Position numbers and translations under genes: made by a program | From: Purpureocillium takamizusanense | Taxonomy: Eukaryota; Ascomycota; Sordariomycetes; Hypocreales; Ophiocordycipitaceae | Length of the DNA: 64,000 nt | NCBI RefSeq assembly: GCF_022605165.1 | Contig: NC_063081.1 | Span: forward strand, 274,318-338,317 | Direction of reading: 5' to 3' | The notes under the pieces: model-generated | What the model was told of the DNA's origin: nothing | Databases searched by the model: none | What the model saw: only the letters and a program-made list of their open reading frames with translations | In this document: in pieces, positions 43,189 to 55,399 of the stretch | Numbering within the stretch: the stretch's first letter is position 1 | Layout: the number at the start of each line of letters is the position of its first letter

Positions 43189-44582
43189 GTTATCTCCCGC
43201 TCATGGTCCTTGATGCTCGGTTTTGACGGGTGCAACATCAAACGTTTGGAGGGGATCTCTCATGACTGGCTGTATATGACGTACGCTCATGTATATAAAC
43301 GACTCGCATGGAACTGACCATCCAATCTGTCCGGCATACGCACACATAAGAAGTGCATGTGAAGCCAAATGAGAAAGAAATGGCTCCAAGAGAGCAAAAG
43401 TGACGACGACGATGGTGCTAAGAGGAGGAGCTAGCTACGTGGCCCCGGAGAGAGAGAGGGCCCCCCAGCGACGGGAGGCTGACCGACACAACACCAAATA
43501 AAGGCGCTCACCCCCGAGCAGATTCGTCACTCATCACACGACGTACGTACTAAGCTGTCCCAAGGCCTCTCAGCCCACACACACACACACACACATACAT
43601 ACAGTACGTGCACCACAGTAAACCACCCTCTACGGTGGGGCCCCAACGGGAAGCAGTATCACTTCCTCTTCTGGATGAATTAGTAGATATTTGACCCGAG
43701 GGTCTCGGCGCCCGCAGCGTCGCCGCTAGATGACATGCGCCGCCTCCTCCTCCTCCTCCACCACCCCACGGACACGGCGTGGCATGATGACGCAGGAAAG
43801 AAAGGCTGGGCTTGGGTTGTATGCATCGTGATGGCCGCGGCGGCGGTGCTAATTCCGCTTTCCTTCCTTGGGCAAGGAAACGAAAAAACGTGCCTGGCAT
43901 CGGGGCATCTTATCTCCTACCGGCTTTATCGCAGTTGCAGTTACACTGCAGGAGGATTATGCAAGTATATTGTATACTGTATACTGTACCTATATGGAAG
44001 CCAGCTTGCCTGCCATGTTGGATGCGTTTGCTGGGGTGTAATCATCTGATGTGACGACTTGTTCGTTGGAGCGTCGGAGGCTGCTACCGATGGTCATCTG
44101 GGGTCGTGTTGCTATCAAAGGTCTGAGTACGTATGCCTGTCATCGCCCATCTCGGGTGGATGGATGGGTCTGACGGGGGACGGGGGAGGGAGGTCGTCGG
44201 GGACGTGCCTCCACCTTGGGACTTGCAGGCACTAACCCAGCGGTCCCTAGAATATGTACAAAGCTCATGAGGGGGTCAGGCAATTGCGCGGCGTGTGACT
44301 CTTCATTGTGAAGTACTTCATCAGATACTCTCTGTGCAGAGGACCTGGCGAGATGCTTGTATATTTTTTTTTATTTCGCCATGGTGCAGAACGACGTGTC
44401 TATAACCCCAACTCAAACGCTATGCAATCCCAATCCCCCCGTCTAGCCCCAACTCCCATCGCTGCACACGCCCAACCCAAAAACGGGGACGTGCGCCATC
44501 TACCACGTAAAACCGCCATGCCCCGTAAACCTCTGGTGCCCGCCGTTCGACTCACAACAAGCCAGCCGCCCGGGCGCCTAGC
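43189..44582. other. 1.4 kb intergenic region, no gene recognised
   Basis: Convergent 3' sides of the RNase T2 and lipase genes. It contains a (CA)n tract at about 43575-43594 and no supported coding frame. Confidence 0.45.
43575..43594. repeat. (CA)n microsatellite
   Basis: About ten CA units running into CATA units. Confidence 0.85.
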
Positions 44583-46805
44583 CTATGCCCCCTCCTTGCT
44601 ACGGGTCGCCGTCGGCCCGCCCTCCGTGCCCGATGATGACTCCGGGCGCCGACGCCACGCCGCCACCGCCTCGCAGCCCACGGGCACGCGGCAGACGTCG
44701 CGCGCGTGGCACGTCTCCCAGAGCACCCGGCGGATCTCGGTGAAGACGCGGTCCGGCGCGTCCATGGCCCAGAGGACGTCGAGGTGCTCGTACTCGTCCA
44801 CCACTTTGCTGTGCACGAGCCGGACGTGCGGCTCCCGCCGTGCGTTGCGGAACCGCCGGAGCAGCCTCCGGCCGTCCACGAGCCGGTCGTTGCCGCAGAC
44901 CCAGAGCGCAAACGGCGGCACCTGCTCGTTGTACCACGCCGTGTCGCCGTTGCCGCCGACGGGCTGCGAGTCGGCGGTTTGCTGGGATTCAGGAGACTCC
45001 GTTGTCGCTGCCGCTGGCGCCGCCCTGTCGTCCTGGCCGCCGTCCTCGCAGGCGTCCGTCGCGTCCTCCTCCTGCTCCTCCTCCCTCGTGGTCTCCTGGG
45101 TCGCCAGGATGCACTTGTGCTTGGCGAAGCACTCTCGGCCGAGCCACCAGCGCATCGACTCGGCGCTGACGTACACGGGCGCGAACTGGAACATGCGGTC
45201 GCGCAGCCCGCGGTCCCAGCGCGTGTCGGTCCAGTCGAAGAGGTACGAGAAGACCTTGTAGCCCATCCATCCGAAGAAGCGCGGGGGCAGCAGTCCGTGC
45301 ATCTGCATCATGATGGGCATGAAGGAATGGATCCCAAACACCATCCTGAACATGCCCGGCGAGATGAGCCGCATAAACTTAAAGTACACCTTACCGATCA
45401 GAGGCCCCGCATAGGCCGCGGGAGCCAGCGCGCAGAAGACGGTCAGCTTCTCGCCTAGGTCCGGCCGCTGCTCCTTGGCGAGGGCGACAAACGTCTCCGT
45501 CGTGCCCTGCGAGTGGCATATCAGGCCCAGCTTTTCGAAGCCCGTCTCGCACAGGACCCGCGACGCGAGCGCGGGCAGGTCAAAGACGCCCATCTGCCGA
45601 ATGTTCCAGCACCACATGCGCGGGTCGCTGTACTCGAGGACGGCGTGGCGCGGCTTGAATCCGCAGCGGTTGTTGCCCAGCCATACGTCGAAGCCCGACT
45701 TGCACAGCCAAAAGGCCAGCGACTCGTCGTCGTTGCAGCAGTACGCCCCTGAGCTCTGCAGGAGCCCGTGCATCAGGAGCACGGGAAACCTGCGCTTCTT
45801 TTCTGGGTTCGTGAGCTTCTTGGTCGAGCCGTGGAAGACGGTTGGGCCCATGTGATCCCTGCTCCTCGCGTCCATCTTGGTGTACTCTTTGGGGTCGAAC
45901 ACGTGCCAGAGGTCGATGATGAAGCCGTCTTCCGTCTGTACATTGAATTCCTCGACATCCAACCCGACCCTCCTCGCGTAGTATCCAACGTCGCAGACGA
46001 TGGGATCTTTGCCGCCCTCGCTCGGGGGATACTCGTCGGCTGTGCCCTCCTGATCGCCTTGCGTGCCGTCGACAGAAGGCCTCCGCATCCATGCGTCTTG
46101 TTTCTGCTTCCTCAAACCGGCCCGCCGTTCCTCCTCCTCGTAAAAAGGCCTTTTCTCGTCCAATTTGCGTAGCGTCAATCTGTAAAACACCTTGTTGGTG
46201 GCATGGGGTACGCTCGTGACCACTGCTCCAAGAACTATGACGCACAGGAATGCCAGGCTGAGGAAGAAGGACGATACTCGGAAGAAGAGGCCCTGGACTT
46301 TGCGCAGCAGAGAAGGGGGCCCGTATAGCGGCAGCGGAGGAAACAATGGGTGCGTGTGCGACGGCGGCATGGAGCGCTTCAACGTGCCACCAGCCGAGGG
46401 CTGTAGCGACTGGTCATCTTGGCCATTGGGCACGCGGACAACCTTGTGCTCCCCGTCTCCATTGGCATCGGTGTTGGATATCCTCTCCTTGGTCTCTTCG
46501 CCTTGCTTGATCTCGACGGTCTTGGGCGGGCCCTCGAGCTCCTCGCGGAGGACATTGAGCCTGTGCGCTTCTTGAAGAGGAACGCCGGGCAATCGGCTTC
46601 CGTCGGATTCGACTATGACGGGGTCCTGAGGCGTGACGAAGTCGGCCTTGATGGCGACGGAGGGAGCCCCGGCGGTCGGCTGTCGCAGGGACAGCTTCTC
46701 GGCTTGATGCGTGAACTCGACGGCATTGTGGGCGAGTTGCGTGCTTGAAGCAGATACTAGCTGGTCGCCTCTTGACGTCGCGCCCATTTTTCTTCTGACG
46801 GGCAT
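44583..46805 (-). CDS. Membrane-anchored acid-lipase-like hydrolase (Tgl1/Yeh steryl-ester-hydrolase type)
   Basis: A single exon, 740 residues from the ATG at 46805 (the frame stays open to an ATG at 46928, and another lies at 46787). The first 170 residues are polar and disordered. A membrane helix follows (about 175-197, FFRVSSFFLSLAFLCVIVLG). The AB-hydrolase lipase domain then shows VEEFNVQTEDGFIIDLWHVF, LLMHGLLQSSGAYC, the WLGNNRCGFKPRHA block and the nucleophile elbow ICHSQGTT; late segments PFALWVCGNDRLVDGR and YEHLDVLWAMDAPDRVF supply the acid and histidine. Such enzymes hydrolyse steryl esters or triacylglycerols at lipid droplets, ER or plasma membrane. A long acidic insert (EEEQEEDATDACEDGG) interrupts the lid region. 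The 46805 start fits a TATA-like box 45 bp upstream. Confidence 0.85.
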   Translation of the reverse strand: MPVRRKMGATSRGDQLVSASSTQLAHNAVEFTHQAEKLSLRQPTAGAPSVAIKADFVTPQDPVIVESDGSRLPGVPLQEAHRLNVLREELEGPPKTVEIKQGEETKERISNTDANGDGEHKVVRVPNGQDDQSLQPSAGGTLKRSMPPSHTHPLFPPLPLYGPPSLLRKVQGLFFRVSSFFLSLAFLCVIVLGAVVTSVPHATNKVFYRLTLRKLDEKRPFYEEEERRAGLRKQKQDAWMRRPSVDGTQGDQEGTADEYPPSEGGKDPIVCDVGYYARRVGLDVEEFNVQTEDGFIIDLWHVFDPKEYTKMDARSRDHMGPTVFHGSTKKLTNPEKKRRFPVLLMHGLLQSSGAYCCNDDESLAFWLCKSGFDVWLGNNRCGFKPRHAVLEYSDPRMWCWNIRQMGVFDLPALASRVLCETGFEKLGLICHSQGTTETFVALAKEQRPDLGEKLTVFCALAPAAYAGPLIGKVYFKFMRLISPGMFRMVFGIHSFMPIMMQMHGLLPPRFFGWMGYKVFSYLFDWTDTRWDRGLRDRMFQFAPVYVSAESMRWWLGRECFAKHKCILATQETTREEEQEEDATDACEDGGQDDRAAPAAATTESPESQQTADSQPVGGNGDTAWYNEQVPPFALWVCGNDRLVDGRRLLRRFRNARREPHVRLVHSKVVDEYEHLDVLWAMDAPDRVFTEIRRVLWETCHARDVCRVPVGCEAVAAWRRRPESSSGTEGGPTATRSKEGA

Positions 46806-46849
46806 ATAAGTTGGTGGCACGACATCAAGGGGAGTGTATTTCGTCCAAG

Positions 46850-46858
46850 GAAATATAT
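46850..46858 (-). promoter_or_regulatory. Candidate TATA box of the lipase gene
   Basis: An alternating TA tract (read on the minus strand within GATATATATTT) lies about 45-55 bp upstream of the ATG at 46805. It would lie downstream of the longer start at 46928, which argues against that start. Confidence 0.35.
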
Positions 46859-46928
46859 ATCGCGGAAAAGGACAAGGGAGAGAGGGCGATGAGAAGGCGC
46901 GGTGATGAAGAAAAGCAATTGGACGCAA

Positions 46929-48663
46929 TGTTGGTATGACGCAGTGGTTCAGCTACTAGTTCAGCCGCCGACGATGCAGATCCGGCGCCATGGCTGGCGG
47001 GCCTGGACGATGAAAATCAATCCATGCCTGGGGCGGCGCGAAGCTTGTTATATGAGCATGACGAGCTGGACGAACGAACCGCAACCTGGAAAACGGCCCA
47101 AGATTGCAGCCCCTCATGCATCTCTCCCGTCCTGGCAGGCGCATGGTCAGCCAGACCATCAGGGCCACAGGAGAGGCGGGCTGCGATTTCGCGTCATCGT
47201 GGGTTCGTGCGTGGGGGCCCGTGGGGACGGGAGGCAGCCGGGCCACAGTGGTTGGCTCCACTCATTACAGCGGGACACGCAGGCCCAGGCCCGGTGCCGT
47301 CACGCTGGCGACTTTGTTTGTTTTAGGTAGTGGGCGCTGAGGATGCGACCAGTTGCAGCAGGGGGGTGATGCTCCCCAGGGCGATTCATTCTTTCAGCAT
47401 GTGAAGATTGATCCGTCGCCGCGCCCCCACCACACCTCCAAAGTTCAAGCCGACACGATCACGACGGATCAACCCCTGCACGGCTGCCAGCAAACGCACA
47501 TTGCTGCTGTAAGAATCTACGTAATGCATTGGCACTCTGTACTTCATAATGTACCCGCGGCCAGCGTCCGCCCTGCGACAGATGAGTACTTTCAGGTAGC
47601 TTGTCTGTCCAATGACGCGCTCCGCACTGCCAAGGAGGGCTGTATGGCACGCCGTCATGGTAGAGCGGCCTGCAGTACGACCTGATGGAGTGATGAATGA
47701 TTGCACCGCGATCGGCCTCGTATTGAAGAACGAGACAGGTAGCCTCAGTGCGGAGGTGGACAGGGAGATGTCGTCGGCTGCTGGAAATATACTTACCAAC
47801 CTACCTTACCTTCAATGGCATCTCGCCCCTTGGGCTTTGCCCGCGTTGCGTAGGTAGGTAGTGCACAGACAGGGTCGGTAGGCACGGAGTGTCTGCCGGA
47901 AGTCGGAACGGGTGGCAGCTGTCATGCCCGTGACATGCAGATGCAGTCTTATTTTACTTTTTATGAAGCCTTGATTTGCTGTCGTGGTTCCTGACACCGT
48001 GCTCGTCGTTTGCTACACTTGGCAGGTACCGGCGTCGCACCTGACTTGTATTACAGCTGTACCTATTCGTACGTCTACCTAATAGGGCCTCAGCGGCCGT
48101 AATTTTTGCAGTTGCAAGACTCTTCGCCATGTCGTCACCTCGTGCTTCGTCAACAATAAGCTCCTCAGTCCCTCCCGCCCGACTGCTGACGGGCGTCCGT
48201 GACCGAATCGCGGGCCGAACCAATAGCGACCAACGAGCCGACAGGGGGGTTTGACTGTCTTGGGCTGTGTTGGACCGGAGACTGGAGTGCTCTCTCACCA
48301 GCGCCAGCGCCAGCGCCCGCGTCCGTCGGTGTGGGGAACTGGGGCGCTGCCATCCATCCATTTGCGGCGCGCCGGACCCCGAAGCCGAGGCTGGAGGCGC
48401 CCGTCGACTCTCCAGCAAGCCGAGCGAGGGAACCCCATCTTCGTCGACGGCATTCGACAACTTCCACCGAAGCTCCCTCTTCCTCCCACGCGCGCCACCC
48501 GACGTCGACTCACTACGGGCTCGCTCAAATCGCATCTCCCCAGCGCCATGTTCGCGTCTCTCGAATAGACTCCCGCCGGTCTGTTCCGTCACCCGCCCCC
48601 AGCTCTTCCAGCTTGCGCAGCGGCTCCGCGCTCCCGACTCGCCCACCGCGCGCGCAGCACAGC
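46929..48663. other. Divergent region between lipase and PEX6 genes
   Basis: 1.7 kb without a recognisable gene; open frames on both strands look random in composition. It should contain both promoters. Confidence 0.45.
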
Positions 48664-51600
48664 ATGGCCGCCTCGAGCGCCCACGTGGCGCCTTCACACA
48701 AGAGAAACAGCTGCAGGCGGAGACAGGATAAGCCTGCAATCTCTGCCAGGCTGGTCCTCGACGACCACATCAAGGGCGACGTTGGCATCCTGTCTCAGGA
48801 CCTGTTTGCCGACCTCCTCCCCCAGCTCGGCGACGGTACGTCCAGCAAGCTTCCTCTGCATCATGCACGCGCGCACATGAGCATGCTTCTGACTGAGAGC
48901 CTCTTTTAGACGCCGATGGTGAGCAACCGGGCCAAGTCCACCATGTTGCCGTCTCGCCCTGGGCGCCCAACGCCGCGCCGTCTGAGATGGCCTGGTCCAT
49001 AGTCCCCGTTGTGCGGTCCGCCGCGCTCGCCCACTCGACCGTTCAATTTTCCCCCTCATCGCCGGCTCTCCAGAGCTTTGCCGTCACCCTGCAGCAGGTG
49101 GCGCCCTCGAAATTGTCTAGCCATAGCCGAAGTGGCATTGAGATACTGGTCCTCGACGTTGTTCCGATACCGCTCGAGACCGTCTTCGTGAGCCTCGAAA
49201 GCGAATCCACCAAGCGCATCGAGAATGGCGAGGGTACATTCTATCGCGATCACCCTACGCACCCGCAAGGCAAGGTCACGGCGACCCAGACCGCACAGGA
49301 ACGGCTCACGGCAGCCATCAGAACGTCACTGGGCAGTCTCAAGGTTGTCCACGCCGGAGACATGTTCGCCCTGCCCCTCGCGCCGCACCCCGTCACGCAT
49401 CAACCCCCGAACCCCGGCAAAATAATGCTTTGCGAGCCCGTTGCCCAAGGTATTTTGACTGACACGACCAAAATTGTACTCATGCGCGGGCGCGTGCACA
49501 CGAGGCACGCGAGGCGGCAGGCCTCTTCCATGGAGGCGAGCCATCGGCTCAATGGCATTGCCGATGACGAGGACGGCAATACTGATCAATTCTTCTCGGC
49601 GGCGGAAGAGCGATACCGTACCGATGCGCGACCGGACGAGACCGATACCGAGACTGCTACGGAAACGGAGACGGAGCTGTCCGAGCTCGAGCAAGAGGAC
49701 GAGCTGTCCGACGACTCCATGGACGATATGCTCTCATTGCATGCACCTGCCCTCCCGCCAACCAACGTCAGTGGGCTGGGGACGATGCAACCCGGCACGC
49801 CCATGACAATCGGAACCCTCCGGGGACGAAAGACCAACGGCGCTGCCACTCCGGGATCCGTCTTCTCCAACTTCACGTCTGCCACGGCCCGACCGGACCG
49901 GCCACGCGGCCGCCTGTTCAAGGCACAGGGTCTCGTCAAGCCAATGCCCTCGGGCCTTCTGCACCCGAAGCCCTCCGCCGACGAGGACGAAGAAGCAAGG
50001 ATATATGTAGAAATGTCTTCGTTGCCCAAAATTGGCTGCTTCTCGGGTGACTGGGCGCGCGTCGAGGTAGCAGAAGAGCCGCCGCTCAACGGATTTGGCG
50101 CGTTCGGGCTGGGCAGCTTCGGACAGCCCGAAGTCGAGGGAAACTGGCGCCCGGTTCGGGTCTACGGACTTCCGGAGGGCTACTCTCAGCGCCCGGTCAG
50201 TAGGATCCCGACATCCAGGTCTGGGGAGCGGAAGACGTCCTTTTTCGAATCCCAGGTTCAACGGCCGTCGAGCCCAACTGCCTATGCGTCTCCCGTCCTC
50301 CTCGCCAACCTCGAAAACACTACGCACCTTCGCATCTCCGCTCTCAAGAAACAGTCCTATCAAGGGAAAGGCACATTGCCTCGCTTCACGAGCGCCTCCC
50401 ATCCGCCATACGCCAAGGATATTGCAATTCATCACATTCGTACTCCAATCTCGGCTGAACGAGCGTACCAAACCGCGGTCCTAGGCGGTCTCAAGCGATA
50501 TTTTGCGCAAAAGACTCGCCTTGTCCGAACCGGTGACCTGATCGCTGTCCCCGTCGATGCACAGCTGGGCCGGGTGCTTCAGGAGGGGCCAGCTACGGGA
50601 GGCTCAGAGGTCGACGATGTGATGGCGCTGACCGCCGGCAACAACAAGGATCAGGCACCGCCGCACGTCGATAACGTCGCGTGGTTCAAGGTCGGGCATA
50701 TACAAATTCAGAAGGCAGACGAGGACGAGGACAGTACAGCCGAGGCCTTTTGGGGTTCCGTGGCCTGCATCGACAGCTCCACCGTCGGCATGCACGGCTC
50801 CGGCTTCGAGACCAGCAAGATACCGGGCAGTAACCAGAGCACCTGGCCGTACTATCTGGGTTTGAAGAAGGTGCCCCGGCGCACCTCTGACGCCTCTCCT
50901 CTTGCGTTGGCAGAACAGAAACCTCAGCATGTGTCTCCACTCCGGCGGCAGCTCCGAGAGCTACTCGCGGCTGCGACAAGCCAGAGAGCCATTCATTTCA
51001 AGATGCCGCCCGTCGCCATCCTTCTGACGTCCACGCACCGGAACATTGGCAAGTCAACGCTTGCGACAGCCGCGTGCGCCGACATGGGTCTGCACACGTA
51101 CTCGATTGACGCGTACGACATCTTGAGTGAAGGGAGTGGCAGCGGCGGCGATGTTAAGACAGAGGGGTTTCTAAGAACGCGAGCCGAGAGGGCCATGAGC
51201 TGCGGACCAGAGTGCTGTGCGCTGCTCATACAGCATGTCGAGGCCCTGACGGCGGACCGCATCGAATCTACAATGAAGGAGATTCTGGAAGAGGCAAGGG
51301 TGCTCATCGCCACCACCAACGAAGTCGACCAAGTGCCGGATGGCGTCCGTGGTCTCTTCACGCATGAGTTGGAGATGGGAGCTCCAGACGAGGCTGAGAG
51401 AGAGACGATTCTGCGAGCGGTTGTTGAGAGCCGTGGTGTCAGCCTCGAACCGTCGATCGACCTCAACTCTATCGCACTCAAGACGGCAGCACTTGTCGCG
51501 GGCGACCTGGTAGATGTCGTGGAGCGCGCTTCCATCGCCCAACAATCACGGCTCGAGCAGCTCTCACGGAACACCAGCGGCGATGGAGCCATGGTGACGG

Positions 51601-53018
51601 TCAGGGATCTTCAGGTCGCTGGCGGGCCGCTCGCGCGATGCCTCACGGCGGCCGACTTTGATGTGGCCGTGGAGGCGGCTCGAAAGAACTTTTCCGACTC
51701 GATTGGTGCCCCCAAGATTCCCAACGTGACATGGGATGACGTTGGTGGCCTCGGCAACGTCAAGGACGCCGTCACGGAGACCATCCAGCTACCCCTAGAG
51801 CGGCCGGAGCTGTTCGCCAAGGGCATGAAGAAGCGCTCAGGCATTCTCTTCTACGGACCGCCCGGTACTGGCAAGACGCTTCTGGCAAAGGCCATTGCGA
51901 CGGAGTACAGCCTCAACTTCTTCAGCGTCAAGGGTCCTGAGCTGCTCAACATGTACATTGGTGAGTCGGAGGCCAATGTGCGCCGAGTGTTCCAACGGGC
52001 GCGAGACGCACGGCCTTGCGTCGTGTTTTTCGACGAGCTAGACTCGGTGGCGCCGAAGCGAGGAAACCAGGGCGATAGCGGCGGCGTGATGGACCGCATC
52101 GTGTCGCAGCTTCTGGCAGAGCTGGATGGCATGTCTGGCGGCGAGGATGCCGGTGGCGTCTTTGTCGTTGGCGCCACGAATCGACCCGATCTGCTGGACC
52201 CTGCGCTGCTGCGGCCCGGTCGATTCGACAAGATGTTATACCTTGGCGTCTCCGACACGCACGACAAGCAGCTCACCATCCTGGAAGCACTCACTCGAAA
52301 GTACATCCAGTCCGCCCATCCGTTGAACAGCTTAGAAAGCAAATCTAACAATGAATACAGGTTCACACTGCACCCGACAGTCTCGCTCAAGGCCGTGGCC
52401 GACCGCCTCCCCTTCACGTACACGGGCGCCGACTTCTACGCCCTCTGTAGCGACGCCATGCTCAAGGCCGTCACCCGCCAAGCGGCGGCGGTGGACGCCA
52501 AGGTCAAGGCCATCAACAGCGAGCGAAAAGAAGGCGGTATTCAACACGACATCTCGACGGCTTACTACTTTGACCACTACGCCACGCCCGAGGACATTGC
52601 CGTCATGGTCACCGAGGCCGACTTCATGGCCGCGCACGAGGAGCTCATCCCTAGTGTTAGCGCCGGCGAGCTGGCGCACTACGAAAAGGTCCGCGCCACG
52701 TTTGAGGGAGTCGCGGGCGACAAGCAGAAGCCTCCTCCTCGTCTACCATCGGGCGCGACGAATGGATCTTCTGCTATCACTGCCCATGCGCATGCGCTGC
52801 CCCAAAGGAACAAGGCCGGCAAGACCGGCAAGGGCAAGGGCAAGGGCAAGGCCGTGGCGTTGACCAGCGACGACGAGTTTGACGACGATGACAGCGACCA
52901 GGGGAGCGTGATTGGGCCGACCAACGGGAAGTCCAACAAGAGCAAGGACAAGGGCAAGGGCAAGGCGGTCATGGGGTTCCAGGACGGGACGGCCAGTGAC
53001 GATGATGGCCTGTATTAG
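48664..53018 (+). CDS. PEX6: Peroxisomal AAA ATPase Pex6
   Basis: Exons 48664-48835 and 48910-53018 (intron gtacgt...TAG, 74 nt) give 1426 residues. The first exon holds the conserved RRRQDKPAISARLVLDDHIK and GDVGILSQDLFADLLP; the junction leads to VHHVAVSPWAP. Two AAA cassettes follow. D1 is degenerate (NIGKST at about 770 instead of a full Walker A). D2 is intact, with GPPGTGKTLLAKAIATE at about 1040, Walker B FFDELDSVAPKRG at about 1095 and GATNRPDLLDPALLRPGRFD. Pex6 with Pex1 extracts ubiquitinated Pex5 from the peroxisome membrane. Oddities are an acidic TETATETETELSELEQEDE insert near residues 240-270 and a C-terminal tail of GKGKGK repeats and acidic patches. Confidence 0.96.
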
Positions 53019-53312
53019 AAAAAGATGAGAATGGTCGGTTAGCACCAGGGGCTTCGGGCCTGCCGTGCGATATGTACGTCGTCGTCGTCGTCGCTGTGGA
53101 GGGTACGGGGGCATGCGGCATGGCGGGCGCAAGCATGTATGTATACATCACAGTCAGCACGGGCGAGTTGTATATCATGCAATATCGATATCTTGACTAG
53201 AAGAGATTCAAGACGCGCAGAGAGGATCGGTTATGTATCGCATGGTCGCCGAGATGTACTTCGTAAACACGCTGAATATGTGTAATGACTAGTGACACGC
53301 CGCGCTGTCCGA
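53019..53312. other. Convergent intergenic region PEX6 / SH3BGR-like gene
   Basis: 294 bp with no gene. A GTC-type run lies at about 53079-53094. Confidence 0.4.
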
Positions 53313-54694
53313 CTACTTCGAGGCTGGTGCCGCCCTTTTGGGCTCTGCTTTTCCCTTGGGCTCCCCATCCGACGAGTCGTCGTCTTCATCATCGTCGTCG
53401 TCCCCATCCTCGTCTTCCTCTTCTTCCTTCTTTGCGCTGGTCTTGATCTCCTCCTTTTTCGTGTCTGCACTCTTTGGCGCGACCACCACCTTCTCACCAT
53501 CCTTCTCATCCTGGTCCTCCTCGTCGTCCTCTTCCTCCTCCAGCTTCGGCTCCTCCTTGATAGCCATCTCGGCCTCAACCTTCTTAATCTCCTCCGGGGA
53601 CGCCTCCGCCACGCGGGCAGTCAGGTCGCCCGCGTCGCCCGAGCCGCGCCTCCACCGCCCGGTCGTGGGGCTCTGCACCGTTTCCCTCGCAGACGCAGCG
53701 TCGTCGGCGGAGCCGCCGCGCGAGGCGTCCTTCCAGGCACCGCTGGTAGGAGACTGCAGGCCGGCGTGGGTGGTGGCGGCGCCCGCTGTGGCATCAGCGT
53801 TGCCCTCGGGGGGCGACGAGGAGGCGGTATTCGACTTTTGCGGCGTGGCGGGCGCGGCGGCGGCGGCGGCGTCGGGCGTCTTCTTGCCGTGGACCTTTTC
53901 GCGCAGAGTCCGCAGGCGAAGCTCCTTAGCCTTCTGCGCTGCCTCGTCCGCGACGCTGCGCATGGGGAGGACGGTGGTTGCCGCGGCTGTCGCTGCGCTG
54001 GCGGCAGTGGCGCCGCTCTTGGAGGCGCCGTCCGTCTTCCTTGCCTCGTCGGCGGCGACGGCACTCGCGGCAACGGCGGCGGCTTTGTGCTCGGCGGAGG
54101 GAGCGGGCGGCGCGGGGGGCGGCGAAGGCGTTGCTGCTGTCTTTGAGCTTGCGGTGGACGCGGCGGCGGCGGCGGCGTTGGCGGCGGGTTTCACCGGCTG
54201 TTTCAGTTTGGTCGGCTCGGGGGGCTTGTCGTGGATGGAGGGGATGGTATGTTCGTCGTAGTAGATCTTGACGTGTTGCTTGAGCTCGCCGTACTCGTTC
54301 CAGTCTTCAATCTCGACGAGGTCCTGCAAGGAGGCGGAGGGGGGCAGAGAGTTAGCATCTAGTCATGCAGAAGCCAATAATCCGCCCGCGGCGGTGGGTG
54401 GATAACAAGGGGGGGCAGAGCGGCAATGAGGGCGTGGACACGACTCACCCCTAGGACAAGCCCCTCCTGCACCAGGCCGGGCAGTTTCCTGAGGCGGCCG
54501 CCGTCGTCCTTGCCGGCGCGGCGGCCCCAGAGCATGCGGGCCTTTTCATCGACGGCGATGTCGACGGCCTTGAAGGGGACGCGGTTGGCGCGGAGGATGG
54601 TCTCGAGGCGCGAGGTGGCGGTGACGATGTGCGAGGAGCCGGCGGTGAGGGAGGTGAAGATGTAGAGGGCCGGGTCGGTCGAGTATGTCGTCAT
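53313..54694 (-). CDS. SH3BGR-like thioredoxin-fold protein with acidic, Lys/Glu-rich tail
   Basis: Exons 54449-54694 and 53313-54323 (donor gtgagt, acceptor CAG) give 418 residues. Residues 1-110 form a glutaredoxin-like SH3BGR fold: YIFTSLTAGSSHIVTATSRL, VDIAVDEKARMLWGRRAGK, LPGLVQEGLVLGDLVEIEDW. There is no CxxC, so it should not be redox-active. The remainder is Ala/Pro-rich, then acidic and lysine-rich to the end. Two related short motifs, LQSPTSGAWKD and VQSPTTGRWRRG, sit about 30 residues apart and may be phospho- or protein-binding sites. Fungal orthologues are uncharacterised. The predicted product is a soluble cytosolic or nuclear adaptor. Confidence 0.82.
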
Positions 54695-55399
54695 GTTGTG
54701 CTACGTGCGGGCGGGCGGGCGCTGCACCGACCGGGTCGCGGCGAGAAGGGATGATGGGGGAGGTTTGAAGCCTTTTGCTTGCCGCTGCTGGGAGGGCGAA
54801 AGGGGGGGTTTGCGGCGATCGCGTCGTCGGGCTCCCCTCGCTTGACAGCGCGGGGTCTCTCTCTCCTTGGTCAACGAACGAACGTCGGTTGCTGTGCCGG
54901 CGTCGTGGTCTTCTTTGTCGGCGAACGGCGAGGGTAGTGCGGCTGTGCCGATTGGCGTTTTGCGAGCGTTGTTGCTATTAGCCTGTCAGGCCGGCAGCGT
55001 CACGAACCTCTTGATGGCGAGAGGGGTGACGACGCGTGGTTATAGTGAGGAGAGAGAGAGGCGGCGGCAGCCCAACTGCGGGGGTGGGGCATCATGGGCG
55101 CTGCCATTGCCTGCTACAAATGGCGTCACTGGCGGCGGGCAAGATTGATTGACGGCCAGGCCAACTCAGTGCAGCAGCAGCAGCAGCAGCAGTAGCCATC
55201 TGCTTTCTGATGAGATAGATAAAAGTTGACGATGGTGTTTCCGACGAGTTCGATGTATCGTGGATGTTATTGTATTAGGTAGTGCTATAGTCCGAAATAC
55301 TGCTATTTGCATCTATATAGGCATCCGTAGGATAGAGGCGTTCCGTTCCGTCTACGCCTTCGGGCAACCCCACCCCCCCCGCCTTACTACTTACGTATA
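54695..55399. other. GC-rich upstream region of the SH3BGR-like gene, up to the AT-rich boundary
   Basis: 705 bp containing a run of CAG units at about 55171-55192 and no supported gene. Composition drops sharply at its right edge. Confidence 0.5.

Noticed and set aside
46806..46928. Upstream ATG at 46928 as lipase start
   Set aside because: A TATA-like tract lies between it and the ATG at 46805, so the shorter protein is more likely.
47954..48739. 261-codon minus-strand frame upstream of PEX6
   Set aside because: Low-complexity Arg/Ser composition, no motif, and it overlaps the PEX6 first exon on the opposite strand.
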